Below, piece by piece: positions 6,764 through 14,386 of a stretch of 33,418 nucleotides of DNA (position 1 is the stretch's first letter; the number at the start of each line of letters is the position of its first letter). The DNA comes from a virus. The stretch lies in IMG/VR virus record IMGVR_UViG_3300048029_000486, positions 1 through 33,418 of that record. One strand, given 5' to 3'. The position numbers and the translations under genes are program-made. Under the pieces are notes generated by a model, which saw only the letters and a list, made by a program, of their open reading frames with translations, searched no databases and was not told where the DNA came from.

Positions 6764-7138
6764 TTATTTCAAAGAGCATACTAAACCTCCTTGACCAATA
6801 CATTTCGCAGAGATCCTCGCAGTTGTTTTTCTAATATTATCTACTATAAGATCTTCAGCTTCTACTTGAAATCGTACAACACTATTAACTATTACAAAAT
6901 GTGTTTCGCCAGATCTATCTAGTTGTAAGTAATAGTCAGATGCATCTAAATTACTACCCGCTAAATGATCATTCAAGCACATATTTAAAGCGTTTTCTCT
7001 AACTGCATACCAATTATCTATACATTTTTTAGACCAACCTCTATGACCTTTTTGAAGATCTATTATTTTGTCTAAATTTTTATAGCTTTCTTCTATTAAT
7101 CGTTGACTAAGATTATAGTCGTTTTGTGTATTTTCCAT
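6764..7138 (-). CDS. First gene of the early operon, uncharacterised, 124 aa
   Basis: 124 residues, no signal or membrane segment. The N-terminal half is helical (SQRLIEESYKNLDKIIDL, SKKCIDNWYAVRENALNMCLNDHL). The second half has beta-type segments (THFVIVNSVVRFQVEAEDL) and two cysteines near the end (AKCIGQGGLVC). AAGGAG precedes the ATG within the shared leader motif. As the first gene after the presumed early promoter it may act on the host or on regulation, but no family is recognised. Confidence 0.7.
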   Translation of the reverse strand: MENTQNDYNLSQRLIEESYKNLDKIIDLQKGHRGWSKKCIDNWYAVRENALNMCLNDHLAGSNLDASDYYLQLDRSGETHFVIVNSVVRFQVEAEDLIVDNIRKTTARISAKCIGQGGLVCSLK

Positions 7139-7215
7139 GTTTTAACTCCTTAACTTTTTGTAACTTACTAATTAATTTCATGCCTTATCTTAAGCATAAA
7201 AATTAATAATGTACA
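7139..7215 (-). promoter_or_regulatory. Leftward early promoter/leader with TGTACA and GTAAGTTA motifs
   Basis: Reading leftward from 7215: TGTACATT, about 40 bases of AT-rich sequence, then TAGTAAGTTAC, then AAAGTTAAGGAG and the ATG at 7138. The same words in the same order lead the three plus-strand units at 7332, 29804 and 30710. This marks it as a phage-specific promoter or operator with a shared 5' leader. The start of transcription cannot be fixed by eye. Confidence 0.5.
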
Positions 7216-7286
7216 TATTTTTTTTGCCGGCTACTTATTCTTAAACTTTTATTTATAATTTCTTTTTTTCTTTTTCTTTTACTTTA

Positions 7287-7312
7287 ACTGTAATTATACA
7301 GTATTAATACTG
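7287..7312. promoter_or_regulatory. Overlapping palindromes, candidate operator
   Basis: ACTGTA-ATTA-TACAGT (7287-7302) overlaps the perfect 14-base palindrome CAGTATTAATACTG (7299-7312). They lie in the 256-base gap between the divergent early operon (minus) and the HExxH gene (plus). Two overlapping dyads sharing a CAGTA/TACTG half-site are typical of binding sites for a dimeric repressor or activator. The rest of the gap holds T-rich runs and the two flanking promoters; no gene is seen in it. Confidence 0.5.
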
Positions 7313-7331
7313 CTTTATACAAAAATAACTG

Positions 7332-7384
7332 TGTACATTGATCCCAATATTGTGTACTTTAGTATTGTAAGTTAATTAATACGG
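7332..7384 (+). promoter_or_regulatory. Rightward promoter/leader of the HExxH gene
   Basis: TGTACATTGATCCCA begins 63 bases before the ATG and shares its word pattern with TGTACATTGGTTCCA at 30710. A possible -35 (TTGATC) and -10 (TAGTAT), 16 bases apart, fall between it and GTAAGTTAA. The ribosome site is CGGAGA. Confidence 0.5.
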
Positions 7385-7394
7385 AGAATAAATA

Positions 7395-8054
7395 ATGAAA
7401 ATAAATAAAGAAGTGGCACTTCAAAAAGCCAAGGCATATTTAGAAAATAAATATCCTGAATTAACAACTAATGATCAATGGATCAACTTTGACAATATCT
7501 ATTGGGCAAAAACTGGTACTAAGTCTAAAGCTTCTAAGTACGGATTTGCTGATAAATATGGTCTTAAAAGTGGACTATCTATGAGAATAGGTATGTTACC
7601 ACGAGCTATAAAAAAGTGGTATAGCTATGATCGAAAAACACCTTCAGGTTGGATTTGTCCAATTGGTGGTGTAGATGTAGAACCTCAAGTTGGTCTTGAA
7701 ATTACATTAGTTCATGAGCTAACACATATAATACAATTTATTCTTGGTTTAACTGTAGGCGAAGTACTTACTACAATCAATGAGCAAGAATATGTATTTG
7801 ATAACTATCCAAGGTACGCAAATTATTTAGTACCATTTAAAACTAGACAATTACAAGAGAAGTTTTTTAAACGTAATGCTAGGGATAGAGCTATGTTTCA
7901 AAAGATCAATGGAGAATGGACTTTTATAGATCCAGATAATCCACCACAGTTAGAAGGTAGAATTACTTCTATTCCACCTATTGGCTGGGAAGATACGCAC
8001 AAGCGTATACGAATTGGTAGTGATACATATTACCAAGAGATAAATAAAGCATAG
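7395..8054 (+). CDS. HExxH putative zinc metalloprotease-like protein
   Basis: 219 residues. LVHELTHIIQ gives the HExxH zinc motif (H107, E108, H111), followed by VGE with E123 as a possible third ligand. The N-terminal part (residues 1-90) is basic and aromatic. There is no signal peptide, so it would act inside the cell. It is the only gene in its plus-strand unit, divergent from the early operon and convergent with the late operon, with its own promoter motif and terminator. Such moron-like isolation suggests an independently timed function, for example host takeover or defence against host factors; this is inference. A structural or non-proteolytic zinc role is also possible. Confidence 0.6.
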   Translation: MKINKEVALQKAKAYLENKYPELTTNDQWINFDNIYWAKTGTKSKASKYGFADKYGLKSGLSMRIGMLPRAIKKWYSYDRKTPSGWICPIGGVDVEPQVGLEITLVHELTHIIQFILGLTVGEVLTTINEQEYVFDNYPRYANYLVPFKTRQLQEKFFKRNARDRAMFQKINGEWTFIDPDNPPQLEGRITSIPPIGWEDTHKRIRIGSDTYYQEINKA

Positions 8055-8071
8055 TTAGTTATAAAACAAAG

Positions 8072-8096
8072 AAGGCCTCTTGCGAGGCCTTTTTTG
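8072..8096. terminator. Rho-independent terminator between convergent units
   Basis: AAGGCCTC-TTGC-GAGGCCTT, an 8-bp GC-rich perfect stem with a 4-base loop, is followed by TTTTT on the plus strand. It ends the 7395 gene. The minus strand has a weaker interrupted T-run (CTTCTTTGTTTT), so it may also stop the late operon, which finishes at 8109. Confidence 0.9.
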
Positions 8097-8108
8097 TATA
8101 TGAGGTAA

Positions 8109-8873
8109 TTACTGAATTTGCTGTCGCATAACGATCTGCGTACTAAATCGTCCATCCGCTACTTCTGTAAATACCATAGGTCGATCTAATCGAACCCAAT
8201 TATAATTTGTTCCATCATAATATACAAACTTTTTCCCTTGTGCTTTATTAGCATCTTCAAAAGTAAGTAGATCACTTTTAAATGTAGATGAAATGTTTTG
8301 AAAACTAATTGTAAAGATCTCTTGACCATTATGAGTATTGATTGCATACTCAACTCCACCTAAACTTTTTTGTACTTGTGTACCATAATCTTTTGCAGTT
8401 TGTACGTTTATATCTGGCTCAACTTCAAAAGTTAATTTTGAACCTACTAAAATCTCAGATATATTGGTAATAGCTTCGTTGAACTCTATACAAAATTTGG
8501 TTTTTTCTGTTACCTCTGTAAAATCGTTTACTACCCAACCGCTGTGAGTTGATGTAAAATTATCGGCACCACTTAATCCATCTAATGTAGTTCCAGTTCT
8601 AATTGTTAATTCGTCTCCACCAGCTGCAACTCCATCGTCTCCTGTAAAATATGCTGCAACACAATTTGCAGTAACTGCGCTTCCTACTTGATAGCATATT
8701 GCATCATTAGCACTTATACCACTAATTATTGTACCTATATTTTGATCTGCTCCTCTTTCATGGTTTGTAAGACTATCTGATACTGTAAATGTTATACCAC
8801 TAAATGTACCCTCACTTACTGTATTGTCGCTTCTATATTGATTTATCGAATCGTACACAAAAAAACTTGCCAT
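8109..8873 (-). CDS. Tail-tip/baseplate protein, last gene of the late operon
   Basis: 254 residues, Thr/Asn/Asp-rich and beta-type throughout, with no signal or membrane segment. The C-terminal stretch KFVYYDGTNYNWVRLDRPMV followed by FTEVADGRFSTQIVMRQQ resembles small tail-tip proteins that follow the large hub protein. It lies 2 bases after the 801-residue tail protein. The call is from position and composition; the exact role (distal tail or host contact) is unresolved. Confidence 0.5.
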   Translation of the reverse strand: MASFFVYDSINQYRSDNTVSEGTFSGITFTVSDSLTNHERGADQNIGTIISGISANDAICYQVGSAVTANCVAAYFTGDDGVAAGGDELTIRTGTTLDGLSGADNFTSTHSGWVVNDFTEVTEKTKFCIEFNEAITNISEILVGSKLTFEVEPDINVQTAKDYGTQVQKSLGGVEYAINTHNGQEIFTISFQNISSTFKSDLLTFEDANKAQGKKFVYYDGTNYNWVRLDRPMVFTEVADGRFSTQIVMRQQIQ

Positions 8874-8875
8874 AA

Positions 8876-11281
8876 TTATACCTCTCTACATTGGACATCT
8901 ACTTGCCCTACTTTTCTTTTTAAACTTGTTATTATAAATTTTTTACCACTCCATGCTTCATTAAATAATCTCGTTGGCATTGCAACAAAACTGTCGAAGG
9001 TATCTGAGATCTCATCAAACGGACTTCCTAACTCACCAAACAATATCTCGCCGAAGTCAATATAATCGCCAACTTGTAACATTGCATACTTTTCTGGATT
9101 TATAATAGAAGCACTTACTATTGTTTTATAATCTCCAAATAGTGACTTCCTAAAATTAATCCAACTACTATTTCTAGATCCAACAACATCATCTACTGCA
9201 TCATAAAGCATTTGTAAATTAATTTCTTGTTTTTGTACATCATTACTTCCAAATATTGTAGTATGATTAGAAGCGACAAAAGTATCTTGTTTTAAATACT
9301 TACTTTCCGCAGGATGTGGTTTATAATTAACTACTAGATTAGTTTCTAGATCTTGTGCAGGTGTAATTGAAATTTGATAATTAGATATATCGTTTTGAGA
9401 AAGATCTACATTCGCATTTACGCTATCTTCAATAGTAAAGTATCTTAATATTGAAGCACCTGATATTGTAGTTGCTTGTTGTGCTTGTGGACTATATTGA
9501 AAAAAGAAACAACCTTCGTATTGTAATTGATTCATGATAGATTCTAAAGATTTTTGATCATAAATTTCTAATCTTGTTTTCCAATGTGGACTAGCATCTG
9601 AATCTCTTATATCTGCGATTGATTTATATCCATTATTTACATTGTCCGCATCTGTACTTAAAGAATTAATACCTACAAAATCCTTTATAATTTGTCTGTG
9701 AATAGCTACTGGATTATTTAAATTATCGTTTGTAGCTGAATGTCCGTTAAAGTTACTAGTAGTTATAGGTTCACTTAAATACAATTCTCCTATATTTGCA
9801 TTAGATTCTTGTTTAGCAATAGGTTCATCACTAGTAGTTAATGCAGTTGTATAAGTTGCTGATATACTGTATATTTTTAATGTCGCGGTAAAGCTATCGA
9901 ACTCATTGTCTTGATCTTCTTCTGCAAATAATCTAAAAGTTAATCTTAATCTATCTTGTATTTGATTATTTTTAAATATATCATCAAATTTTGTTTGATC
10001 TAAACTTACTGTAGCTGTAGTTAAAGAAATATTTGTTTTTTGTCTTGTTGTTGTTGAACCACCAGCGCTACCAAAAACAAAACCTGCATTAGTTTCATCT
10101 GCTAAGTCTGTACTACCGGAAAGATCATCTGAATGCATATACAGTTTTGCACCAGAGTCACTAAATTGACCTTGGTTCGCATTTCCTAAATCTAGTGAAT
10201 ATCTTATACGCAATGTAAAGTTAGTTAATTTATGCATTGGTTTTGGAAACTTTAAAAATATTGAAGCTCCAGCACTTGCATTAGAATCCCCCTGATCAGG
10301 ATTAATTACACCAGATACTGTTGCAAAAGTAGTATCATCTAATGTACCATCAGTTGTACTAATATCAAAAGCATCTTTAGGATTGCTAAATAATGGTGAT
10401 TCAAACTCTGTTTCACTATACATAGTTAATTCATCAAAATTTGCATTAGTTAAATCATTAGGCAATACTTGAAAATCTTTTACTATTTGACTATTTACTT
10501 CTACTGTAGTTCCACCATCTGTAAAACTAGTATCTAATAATTTAGATGTTGTAGTAGAAGCAAATCCAGTTTTATTTAATGGAATAAATTTTTGTATGTT
10601 TTTGTCATAAAATTCCAAAGCATTAATGCTAGATGTGTTATTAGCAATTTTATTAGGAAGTAGAAAAACAAGATTATCATTGTCATTTCTAATATAAGGT
10701 ACTTTGTATAAATCGCTAAGTTGTTTTGATAAGTTGTTAAATGACGATTGCGCATAATCCCCCAATATATATGGTATAGTTGTTCCTTCAAAATTACCTT
10801 TTGTTTTTGCTTGTGGTAAACTTACACTTTGAAATGGTCTATTCGAGATTACATCAAGTATTATAGTATTATTTCTATAACCAAAGCTACTTATTTTACC
10901 ACTAAATATTTGTAATGCATTATTAACTGTTCCATCATTATCTATTTGTGATAAAACATTTACATGTGCATTAATATATAAATTAGATAAAGTTTCTAAT
11001 AATGTTGTACCATCAATATCTATATTTGCAACATTTAAAGTAATATTACCAGTTCTTGTAGTAAACCCTTTAAGATCTAAAGAGTAAGATACGGTTGGTT
11101 TATTTAATATTGCAGGATAATAACTTACACTATTATAGGTTGTTTCCGCAAAACTAAACGCCAAGTCTGGAGTATCATCAGTTTCATAGTCTGTATTATT
11201 ATTTTTAAATATTTGTACAAGCCAGTTTTCCTGCATTGTAGGAGATAACTTCGCTTCATAATTAGTATTAACAAAACTCAT
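8876..11281 (-). CDS. Large tail/baseplate hub-type protein
   Basis: 801 residues, rich in Ser, Thr, Asn and Asp. Residues ~70-150 (GFTTRTGNITLNVANIDIDG; LQIFSGKISSFGYRNNTIIL) look like the tandem beta domains of siphophage tail-hub proteins. The C-terminal part (IINPEKYAMLQVGDYIDFG; KFIITSLKRKVGQVDVQCREV) resembles the end of the same class. It lies downstream of the tape measure, as hub genes usually do. A lysin domain is not visible. It overlaps the next upstream gene by 4 bases. Confidence 0.6.
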   Translation of the reverse strand: MSFVNTNYEAKLSPTMQENWLVQIFKNNNTDYETDDTPDLAFSFAETTYNSVSYYPAILNKPTVSYSLDLKGFTTRTGNITLNVANIDIDGTTLLETLSNLYINAHVNVLSQIDNDGTVNNALQIFSGKISSFGYRNNTIILDVISNRPFQSVSLPQAKTKGNFEGTTIPYILGDYAQSSFNNLSKQLSDLYKVPYIRNDNDNLVFLLPNKIANNTSSINALEFYDKNIQKFIPLNKTGFASTTTSKLLDTSFTDGGTTVEVNSQIVKDFQVLPNDLTNANFDELTMYSETEFESPLFSNPKDAFDISTTDGTLDDTTFATVSGVINPDQGDSNASAGASIFLKFPKPMHKLTNFTLRIRYSLDLGNANQGQFSDSGAKLYMHSDDLSGSTDLADETNAGFVFGSAGGSTTTRQKTNISLTTATVSLDQTKFDDIFKNNQIQDRLRLTFRLFAEEDQDNEFDSFTATLKIYSISATYTTALTTSDEPIAKQESNANIGELYLSEPITTSNFNGHSATNDNLNNPVAIHRQIIKDFVGINSLSTDADNVNNGYKSIADIRDSDASPHWKTRLEIYDQKSLESIMNQLQYEGCFFFQYSPQAQQATTISGASILRYFTIEDSVNANVDLSQNDISNYQISITPAQDLETNLVVNYKPHPAESKYLKQDTFVASNHTTIFGSNDVQKQEINLQMLYDAVDDVVGSRNSSWINFRKSLFGDYKTIVSASIINPEKYAMLQVGDYIDFGEILFGELGSPFDEISDTFDSFVAMPTRLFNEAWSGKKFIITSLKRKVGQVDVQCREV

Positions 11282-11529
11282 CTAGCTTTCCTTCTTAATA
11301 GATCTTTATCTGCTTTTCTTGCACCACCACGACCAGTTGCAAAAGATCTTACTCTTCCAGCTGCCCATTGATGTGCTGTGACACCAGGTCTTGAACCTGA
11401 ACTATAATATGCTCCTAAACCTCTTTTATAAACTTTTCTTAATATTGATGGAGAAAACCCAGAACTTCTGGCATATTTTCTTATTACACTAGCCATCCCA
11501 CTAGCGCTTTTTCTTTTTCTTTTTGGCAT
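11278..11529 (-). CDS. Basic DUF5824-like phage protein
   Basis: 83 residues, strongly basic. LRKVYKRGLGAYYSSGSRPG, then HQWAAGRVRSFATGRGGARK and KDLLRRKAR match the pattern of the DUF5824 family found alone or fused to larger virion proteins in phages. Its role is unknown. It overlaps both neighbours and sits in a group of lysine/arginine-rich small genes in the tail module. Confidence 0.65.
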   Translation of the reverse strand: MPKRKRKSASGMASVIRKYARSSGFSPSILRKVYKRGLGAYYSSGSRPGVTAHQWAAGRVRSFATGRGGARKADKDLLRRKAR

Positions 11530-11707
11530 TAGCTGCTCTCCTTTTACTAATTTTATCCATCATTGCACCTGTTAATTTTCCTGATTTATATAGTTTTGCT
11601 GTACGTTTTATTTCTTTTGTTTGCTTGGATTTATTTTTGGCACCACGCACATATTTAACAGGTAAACCACTTTTTGTTTTTTTTACTTTTCTAAACTTTC
11701 TTTCCAT
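11501..11707 (-). CDS. Lys-rich small protein (DUF6321-like)
   Basis: 68 residues with about 40 percent Lys+Arg. TKSGLPVKYVRGAKN, then KEIKRTAKLYKSGKLTGAMM and SKRRAAN recall a short phage-associated motif (xKSGLPxKYxxGAKNxxxxxxEIKRTAxLYxxGK) that I associate with DUF6321. It ends in a run of lysines. It overlaps the next gene by 29 bases and touches the thioredoxin-like gene by one base. Possibly a virion DNA-binding protein; unproven. Confidence 0.6.
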   Translation of the reverse strand: MERKFRKVKKTKSGLPVKYVRGAKNKSKQTKEIKRTAKLYKSGKLTGAMMDKISKRRAANAKKKKKKR

Positions 11708-12087
11708 TATTTAATAATCTCTTGTCTTATTTTATTTAAGATTTCTTCTTCTCTAAATTTCATAGATAGGTCTGCTTCAAATCGTTTGACCTCTACTCCA
11801 TACTCAAAGATAATAATGGTAGGTACTACTCTTATGTCCCATTCTTTTTGTATGACTGCACCAATGTGTTTATTGGCAATATCTACATATCCAGTATAGC
11901 AATTCTGTAATTTCTCTAATGGTATTTTGTTAGCCCAGTTCCAAGAAGCATTTACCTCTATGACTGCACAAAACTCATTCTTCATTAATTGAATATCTTG
12001 AAAACTATCCAAAGATGCTGATTGTGAGTATAGCGATGAAGTAAATAATCCAAGCACCAATAGCCACATATTTATCAATTTTTTCAT
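11707..12087 (-). CDS. Exported thioredoxin-like protein lacking both active-site cysteines
   Basis: 126 residues. Residues 1-22 are a signal peptide (KK, then hydrophobic WLLVLGLFTSS, cleavage near YSQS). The rest follows a thioredoxin fold: CAVIEVNASWNWANK aligns with the beta strand plus WCGPCK active site. WDIRVVPTIIIFEYGVEVKRF matches the cis-proline strand (P89) and the following hairpin. The two catalytic cysteines are replaced by asparagines (N50 and N53 in WNWANK), so it cannot act as an oxidoreductase. C40 and C63 remain and may form a structural disulphide. It sits between basic small genes and a membrane protein near the tape measure. Binding to a periplasmic host partner is one possibility. 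Confidence 0.65.
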   Translation of the reverse strand: MKKLINMWLLVLGLFTSSLYSQSASLDSFQDIQLMKNEFCAVIEVNASWNWANKIPLEKLQNCYTGYVDIANKHIGAVIQKEWDIRVVPTIIIFEYGVEVKRFEADLSMKFREEEILNKIRQEIIK

Positions 12088-12097
12088 AATTCATATC

Positions 12098-12394
12098 CTA
12101 ATTGTTATTCATATTAAGTAGAGTTTCATTGATACTTCTTGTATCCTCTTTAATGTCATCTACTTTATCTTCTAATTTCTCTACTTTTTCTTCAGTATTT
12201 AAAATTGAATTACGAATCATTTGATCCTTTAAATCATATTCTGTTCTACTGATTGGTGGTTCAGGTAATTGCTTAGCTTCCTCTATGTCGGCTTGAAGAT
12301 TAAACCACAGTCCTACCACCATAAATATTGTTACAGCAATACTGATAAGTGTTTCAATACTGAATGTAAATTTAGTTCCTTTACTTACTTCCAC
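12098..12394 (-). CDS. Membrane protein with coiled coil, holin or tail-associated candidate (GTG start)
   Basis: 98 residues: one membrane span at about 13-33 (IETLISIAVTIFMVVGLWFN), then a charged segment and a heptad-rich coiled coil (EEKVEKLEDKVDDIKEDTRS). AAGGAG precedes the GTG. A single span plus a charged C-terminal coil fits some holins and spanin-like proteins. It is far from the endolysin (18297), so a holin role is only a candidate. Confidence 0.6.
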   Translation of the reverse strand: MEVSKGTKFTFSIETLISIAVTIFMVVGLWFNLQADIEEAKQLPEPPISRTEYDLKDQMIRNSILNTEEKVEKLEDKVDDIKEDTRSINETLLNMNNN

Positions 12395-12395
12395 T

Positions 12396-12512
12396 TTAAT
12401 ATCTCCTTAATTTTAGTTTTGGTTTTTTTAGTTTTTGTTTAATACTTTTCTTTTTCATACCAAACAGTTTCTTAGGTATAAAATTCTTTGCTGTTGATTT
12501 TGTTACGTTCAT
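12396..12512 (-). CDS. Ultra-basic 38-aa miniprotein
   Basis: 38 codons in the gap after the tape measure gene. Its ATG overlaps the tape measure stop as ATGA, a translation-coupling signature, and it ends one base before the next GTG start. Fifteen residues are Lys or Arg (MKKKSIKQKLKKPKLKLRRY). No fold predicted. It joins the other basic small proteins of the late operon. Confidence 0.5.
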   Translation of the reverse strand: MNVTKSTAKNFIPKKLFGMKKKSIKQKLKKPKLKLRRY

Positions 12513-14386
12513 AAATTTAATTTCTCTGCTCTTCTTATTGCTGGAATAATATGATCAACCACAGTTTCATCTACTAATGGTGCCATAATATTAATAGTAA
12601 TATTTTTGTCAGTAGATCTAGTAGGACTTGGAAGTGGCGTTACATCAATTCTTTCCATACCACTTGCATTATCACCTACTATTGCAGGAGGATTTGTTGG
12701 TAATACTGTTCTTTTATTTACATTAAAAGATCCTCCAGTTGGAAATTTATTTACATAACTTCCACCAGTTTGAAATAATCCACCTAGAAAACTTATAACA
12801 GATGAGGCTGTACCAGCACTTGTTGCAAGTTGTATTTTAGCTTGTTTTTCTTTTTCATCAGTAATTTTCTTTTCAAAAGCTAGTTTAATTTTTAGAGAAG
12901 CTATTTCTAAAGCAAGATTCGCTATAATTTTAAGTATAGCTTCACCAATATTTTCATTATTTTTAATAGATTGTCCAAGTTTTCCAGCAGCTCTTTCATG
13001 TAAAGATACCATTTGCTTTATTTCGTTATTTTGATTTTTTAGTTCTTGTCCATCTGCTTTTCTATCTTCTAAAATTCCATTTATAATAGCTGCTATACGC
13101 TCTGTTTCAGCTTCAATTTCCTCTGGTGTCATTTGTGATTCATCACCAAATAAAAGATCTTGTAATACTCCTCTTGTAGTAACTCCACCTTTTGATGCAC
13201 TTTCTCTTAAAGCAACTATTTCTGCTCTTAAATTTTCCATTTCTTGTTTTGACATACCAATTTGTACACCATCAAGACCAAGCTTTGCTAAAAGATTAGA
13301 AGTTCCTTCTCTAAATCCAGCTGTAATTTCAGCAAGTTCTAATCTCATTTCTTTCAAAGCTGCTGTAAATACTTCAATATTTCTTCTTACCAATGATATT
13401 GATTCTATTGCAACAGCTATAGCAGCAAACCTTAATGCAAAAACCAACGCAGCTTGACTAAATATAATCATAGCAGTTCTCATCGCCAATATAGCACCAG
13501 TTAAAATACCCATATTTTCTGCCAGTTCTTTAATATTTTTTAACGTATTACTTTCTAAAGTAAGTATAAATGTTGCCATTTCATTTACTACATCTGAAAT
13601 ACTTTCTGAAGCTGCAGCAAAACCTGGTGCTAAGTGTGTACCAATAGCAACTTGTAAATTTGTAAATGATACTGGTAACTTAGCCATTTGCTGATTAAAG
13701 TCAATAACCTCTTCTCCTGCTCTTTCTAGTTTCTCATTGATAGAATCCATAGTAGCAGAAATAAATGCTTGTTTTCTTTCAAAATCTGTTAGTGCTTTAA
13801 CTGTAGTATCATTTGCCTCGGCATATTTTTCATAAGCTTTATTTGTATCAACAATAATACCAAGGTTATCTAACATAAGTCTGGATTGACGACCAATACC
13901 GGTTGTTAATGATTCAATACCAAATACGGCATCTTGACCTACAGCTTGCGCTAATCGCTGTGCTGAATCAAATAGGTTTGCAAGTTGATCGTCATTTTGC
14001 ACAATACCAAGTAACAATGCATTATTAGCTTGTATTAACAATTCTGTATCTGTTACAGTACCATTCGTTGCTTCTCTTAATTTAATTAAAGATTTTTCTG
14101 TAATACCTACTTGTGCACCAAGATTAACAAAACTTCTAGTAAGTGTTTGTACTTGCGTCGCCTCAGCAACGCTTCTTTTAATCCCAGCTACCATACCACC
14201 AAAAGCAAATGTTACAAGCAAGATCTTATTACGTAATTGTCCTAAAGATCTTTCCATATTCTCACTTGAAATACGCATTTTATCAGACTCTTTACGAGTC
14301 TTGTTAATACCTTGCTCAAGCCTTTGAATATCTTTTCTAGCTTTATCTGTTATAGCTTTAATTTCTAATATTAATTCTTTGCTCAT
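12509..14386 (-). CDS. Tail tape measure protein
   Basis: 625 residues. The N-terminal 50 residues are coiled coil (KEL.LEIKAITDKARKDIQRLEQGINKTRKES), then GQLRNKILLVTFAFGGMVAGI and long helical and hydrophobic segments (about 290-330: LTGAILAMRTAMIIFSQAAL). The Gly-rich region FQTGGSYVNKFPTGGSFNVN and the end INIMAPLVDETVVDHIIPAI are typical of tape measure C-termini. At about 1.5 angstrom per residue this predicts a tail near 90-95 nm. It lies directly after the tail chaperone pair, overlapping by 4 bases. Confidence 0.85.
   Translation of the reverse strand: MSKELILEIKAITDKARKDIQRLEQGINKTRKESDKMRISSENMERSLGQLRNKILLVTFAFGGMVAGIKRSVAEATQVQTLTRSFVNLGAQVGITEKSLIKLREATNGTVTDTELLIQANNALLLGIVQNDDQLANLFDSAQRLAQAVGQDAVFGIESLTTGIGRQSRLMLDNLGIIVDTNKAYEKYAEANDTTVKALTDFERKQAFISATMDSINEKLERAGEEVIDFNQQMAKLPVSFTNLQVAIGTHLAPGFAAASESISDVVNEMATFILTLESNTLKNIKELAENMGILTGAILAMRTAMIIFSQAALVFALRFAAIAVAIESISLVRRNIEVFTAALKEMRLELAEITAGFREGTSNLLAKLGLDGVQIGMSKQEMENLRAEIVALRESASKGGVTTRGVLQDLLFGDESQMTPEEIEAETERIAAIINGILEDRKADGQELKNQNNEIKQMVSLHERAAGKLGQSIKNNENIGEAILKIIANLALEIASLKIKLAFEKKITDEKEKQAKIQLATSAGTASSVISFLGGLFQTGGSYVNKFPTGGSFNVNKRTVLPTNPPAIVGDNASGMERIDVTPLPSPTRSTDKNITINIMAPLVDETVVDHIIPAIRRAEKLNL

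Noticed and set aside
7217-7290. T-rich tract as a terminator
   Set aside because: No stable stem precedes it; it lies between divergent promoters, where a terminator is not needed.
10576-10791. Minus-strand ORF of 71 codons inside the large tail protein
   Set aside because: It is an alternative frame of a clear long gene with no ribosome site and a composition of frame-shadow type.
12098-12394. Confident holin call
   Set aside because: A single span with a coiled coil fits, but the gene is 6 kb from the endolysin and many tail-module membrane proteins look alike.
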